From assembly GCA_020721025.1 (NCBI GenBank), contig DYNO01000007.1:27737-33493 (forward strand): a stretch of DNA of 5,757 nt, read 5' to 3'. Shown in pieces: positions 5,631-5,757 of this stretch. Origin of the DNA: Thiomargarita sp. GTDB taxonomy: Bacteria > Pseudomonadota > Gammaproteobacteria > Beggiatoales > Beggiatoaceae. Position 1 is the first letter of the stretch. Each line of letters begins with the position of its first letter. The notes under the pieces are model-generated. The model had not been told where the DNA came from, did not search any database, and worked only from the letters and a program-made list of their open reading frames with translations. Position numbers and translations under genes: made by a program.

Positions 5631-5757
5631 ACGACTACTGCCAACAACGATTAACCGACATTATCTACCAAACAAATACCAAACCTGATCGCTGTTACCT
5701 TTCACCTTCCGAGCCAACAAAAGCAAAAGAGTTTAAGGAGGACTCATCAGGTCGTAA
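5579..5757 (+). other. Start-less open frame running off the right edge, with AAGGAGG
   Basis: After a TAA at 5576-5578 one + frame stays open to the window edge (59 codons), with a protein-like stretch DDYCQQRLTDIIYQTN followed by RCYLSPSEPTKAKEF. It has no ATG, GTG or TTG, and its first third lies inside the palindrome. In the porin frame, read past the porin stop, KYLSESEFTKLPKIYRMLS runs into TAA at 5652, so a -1 shift in the overlap would join the two; this could be a broken small gene. AAGGAGG at 5735-5741 is a near-ideal Shine-Dalgarno sequence, but no start codon follows within the remaining 16 bases. The 5520-5757 stretch otherwise holds nothing I can name. Confidence 0.2.

Noticed and set aside
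5699..5757. CTGATGAG on the minus strand (5744-5751) followed by GAAA, like a hammerhead ribozyme core, with ACGAC able to pair with GTCGT at 5631-5635
   Set aside because: Stem II has mismatches and a G-U closing pair in place of the required G-C, stem III does not form, and a 7-base core match is common by chance.

Overview
The window looks like chromosomal DNA of a Gram-negative bacterium. It holds an outer-membrane porin with a Sec signal peptide and an aromatic C-terminus, two genes for dTDP-L-rhamnose synthesis, and a large modular surface or secreted protein. The combination of InlB-like, cadherin-like (He_PIG) and beta-helix-like repeats with an unnamed C-terminal domain, together with a palindrome built on CTGAATCAGAATT, reminds me most of filamentous sulfur-oxidising Gammaproteobacteria (Beggiatoa/Thioploca-type Thiotrichales). 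That placement is from memory and was not tested by a search.

Layout, all genes on the + strand. (1) 3-2384: one long reading frame, open at the left edge, for a multidomain extracellular protein. It is split by a single in-frame TAG at 1509-1511; frame, repeat pattern and coding character continue unbroken after it, so the two halves are probably one gene with a nonsense change, a read-through codon or a sequence error. (2) 2385-2851: a 467-base gap with an AT hairpin just after the stop, a possible decayed reading frame, a hairpin followed by a T-run, and a weak promoter. (3) 2852-4251: rfbA (rmlA) and rfbC (rmlC), overlapping by 4 bases (ATGA) and certainly co-transcribed. (4) 4252-4439: intergenic, with a good sigma70-type promoter, helically phased T-tracts and a GGAG ribosome binding site. 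(5) 4440-5519: a complete general porin. (6) 5520-5757: no complete gene; a nested 80-base inverted repeat and a start-less reading frame running off the right edge.

Functionally the window is about the cell envelope. RfbA and RfbC supply two of the four steps from glucose-1-phosphate to dTDP-L-rhamnose, used for O-antigen or exopolysaccharide; the partner genes rfbB and rfbD are not here. The surface protein and the porin are separate transcription units that share the envelope theme but no evident pathway. I see no CRISPR array, tRNA, rRNA or intact mobile element. The observations most worth following are the in-frame amber codon in the repeat region of the surface protein and the nested palindrome after the porin.
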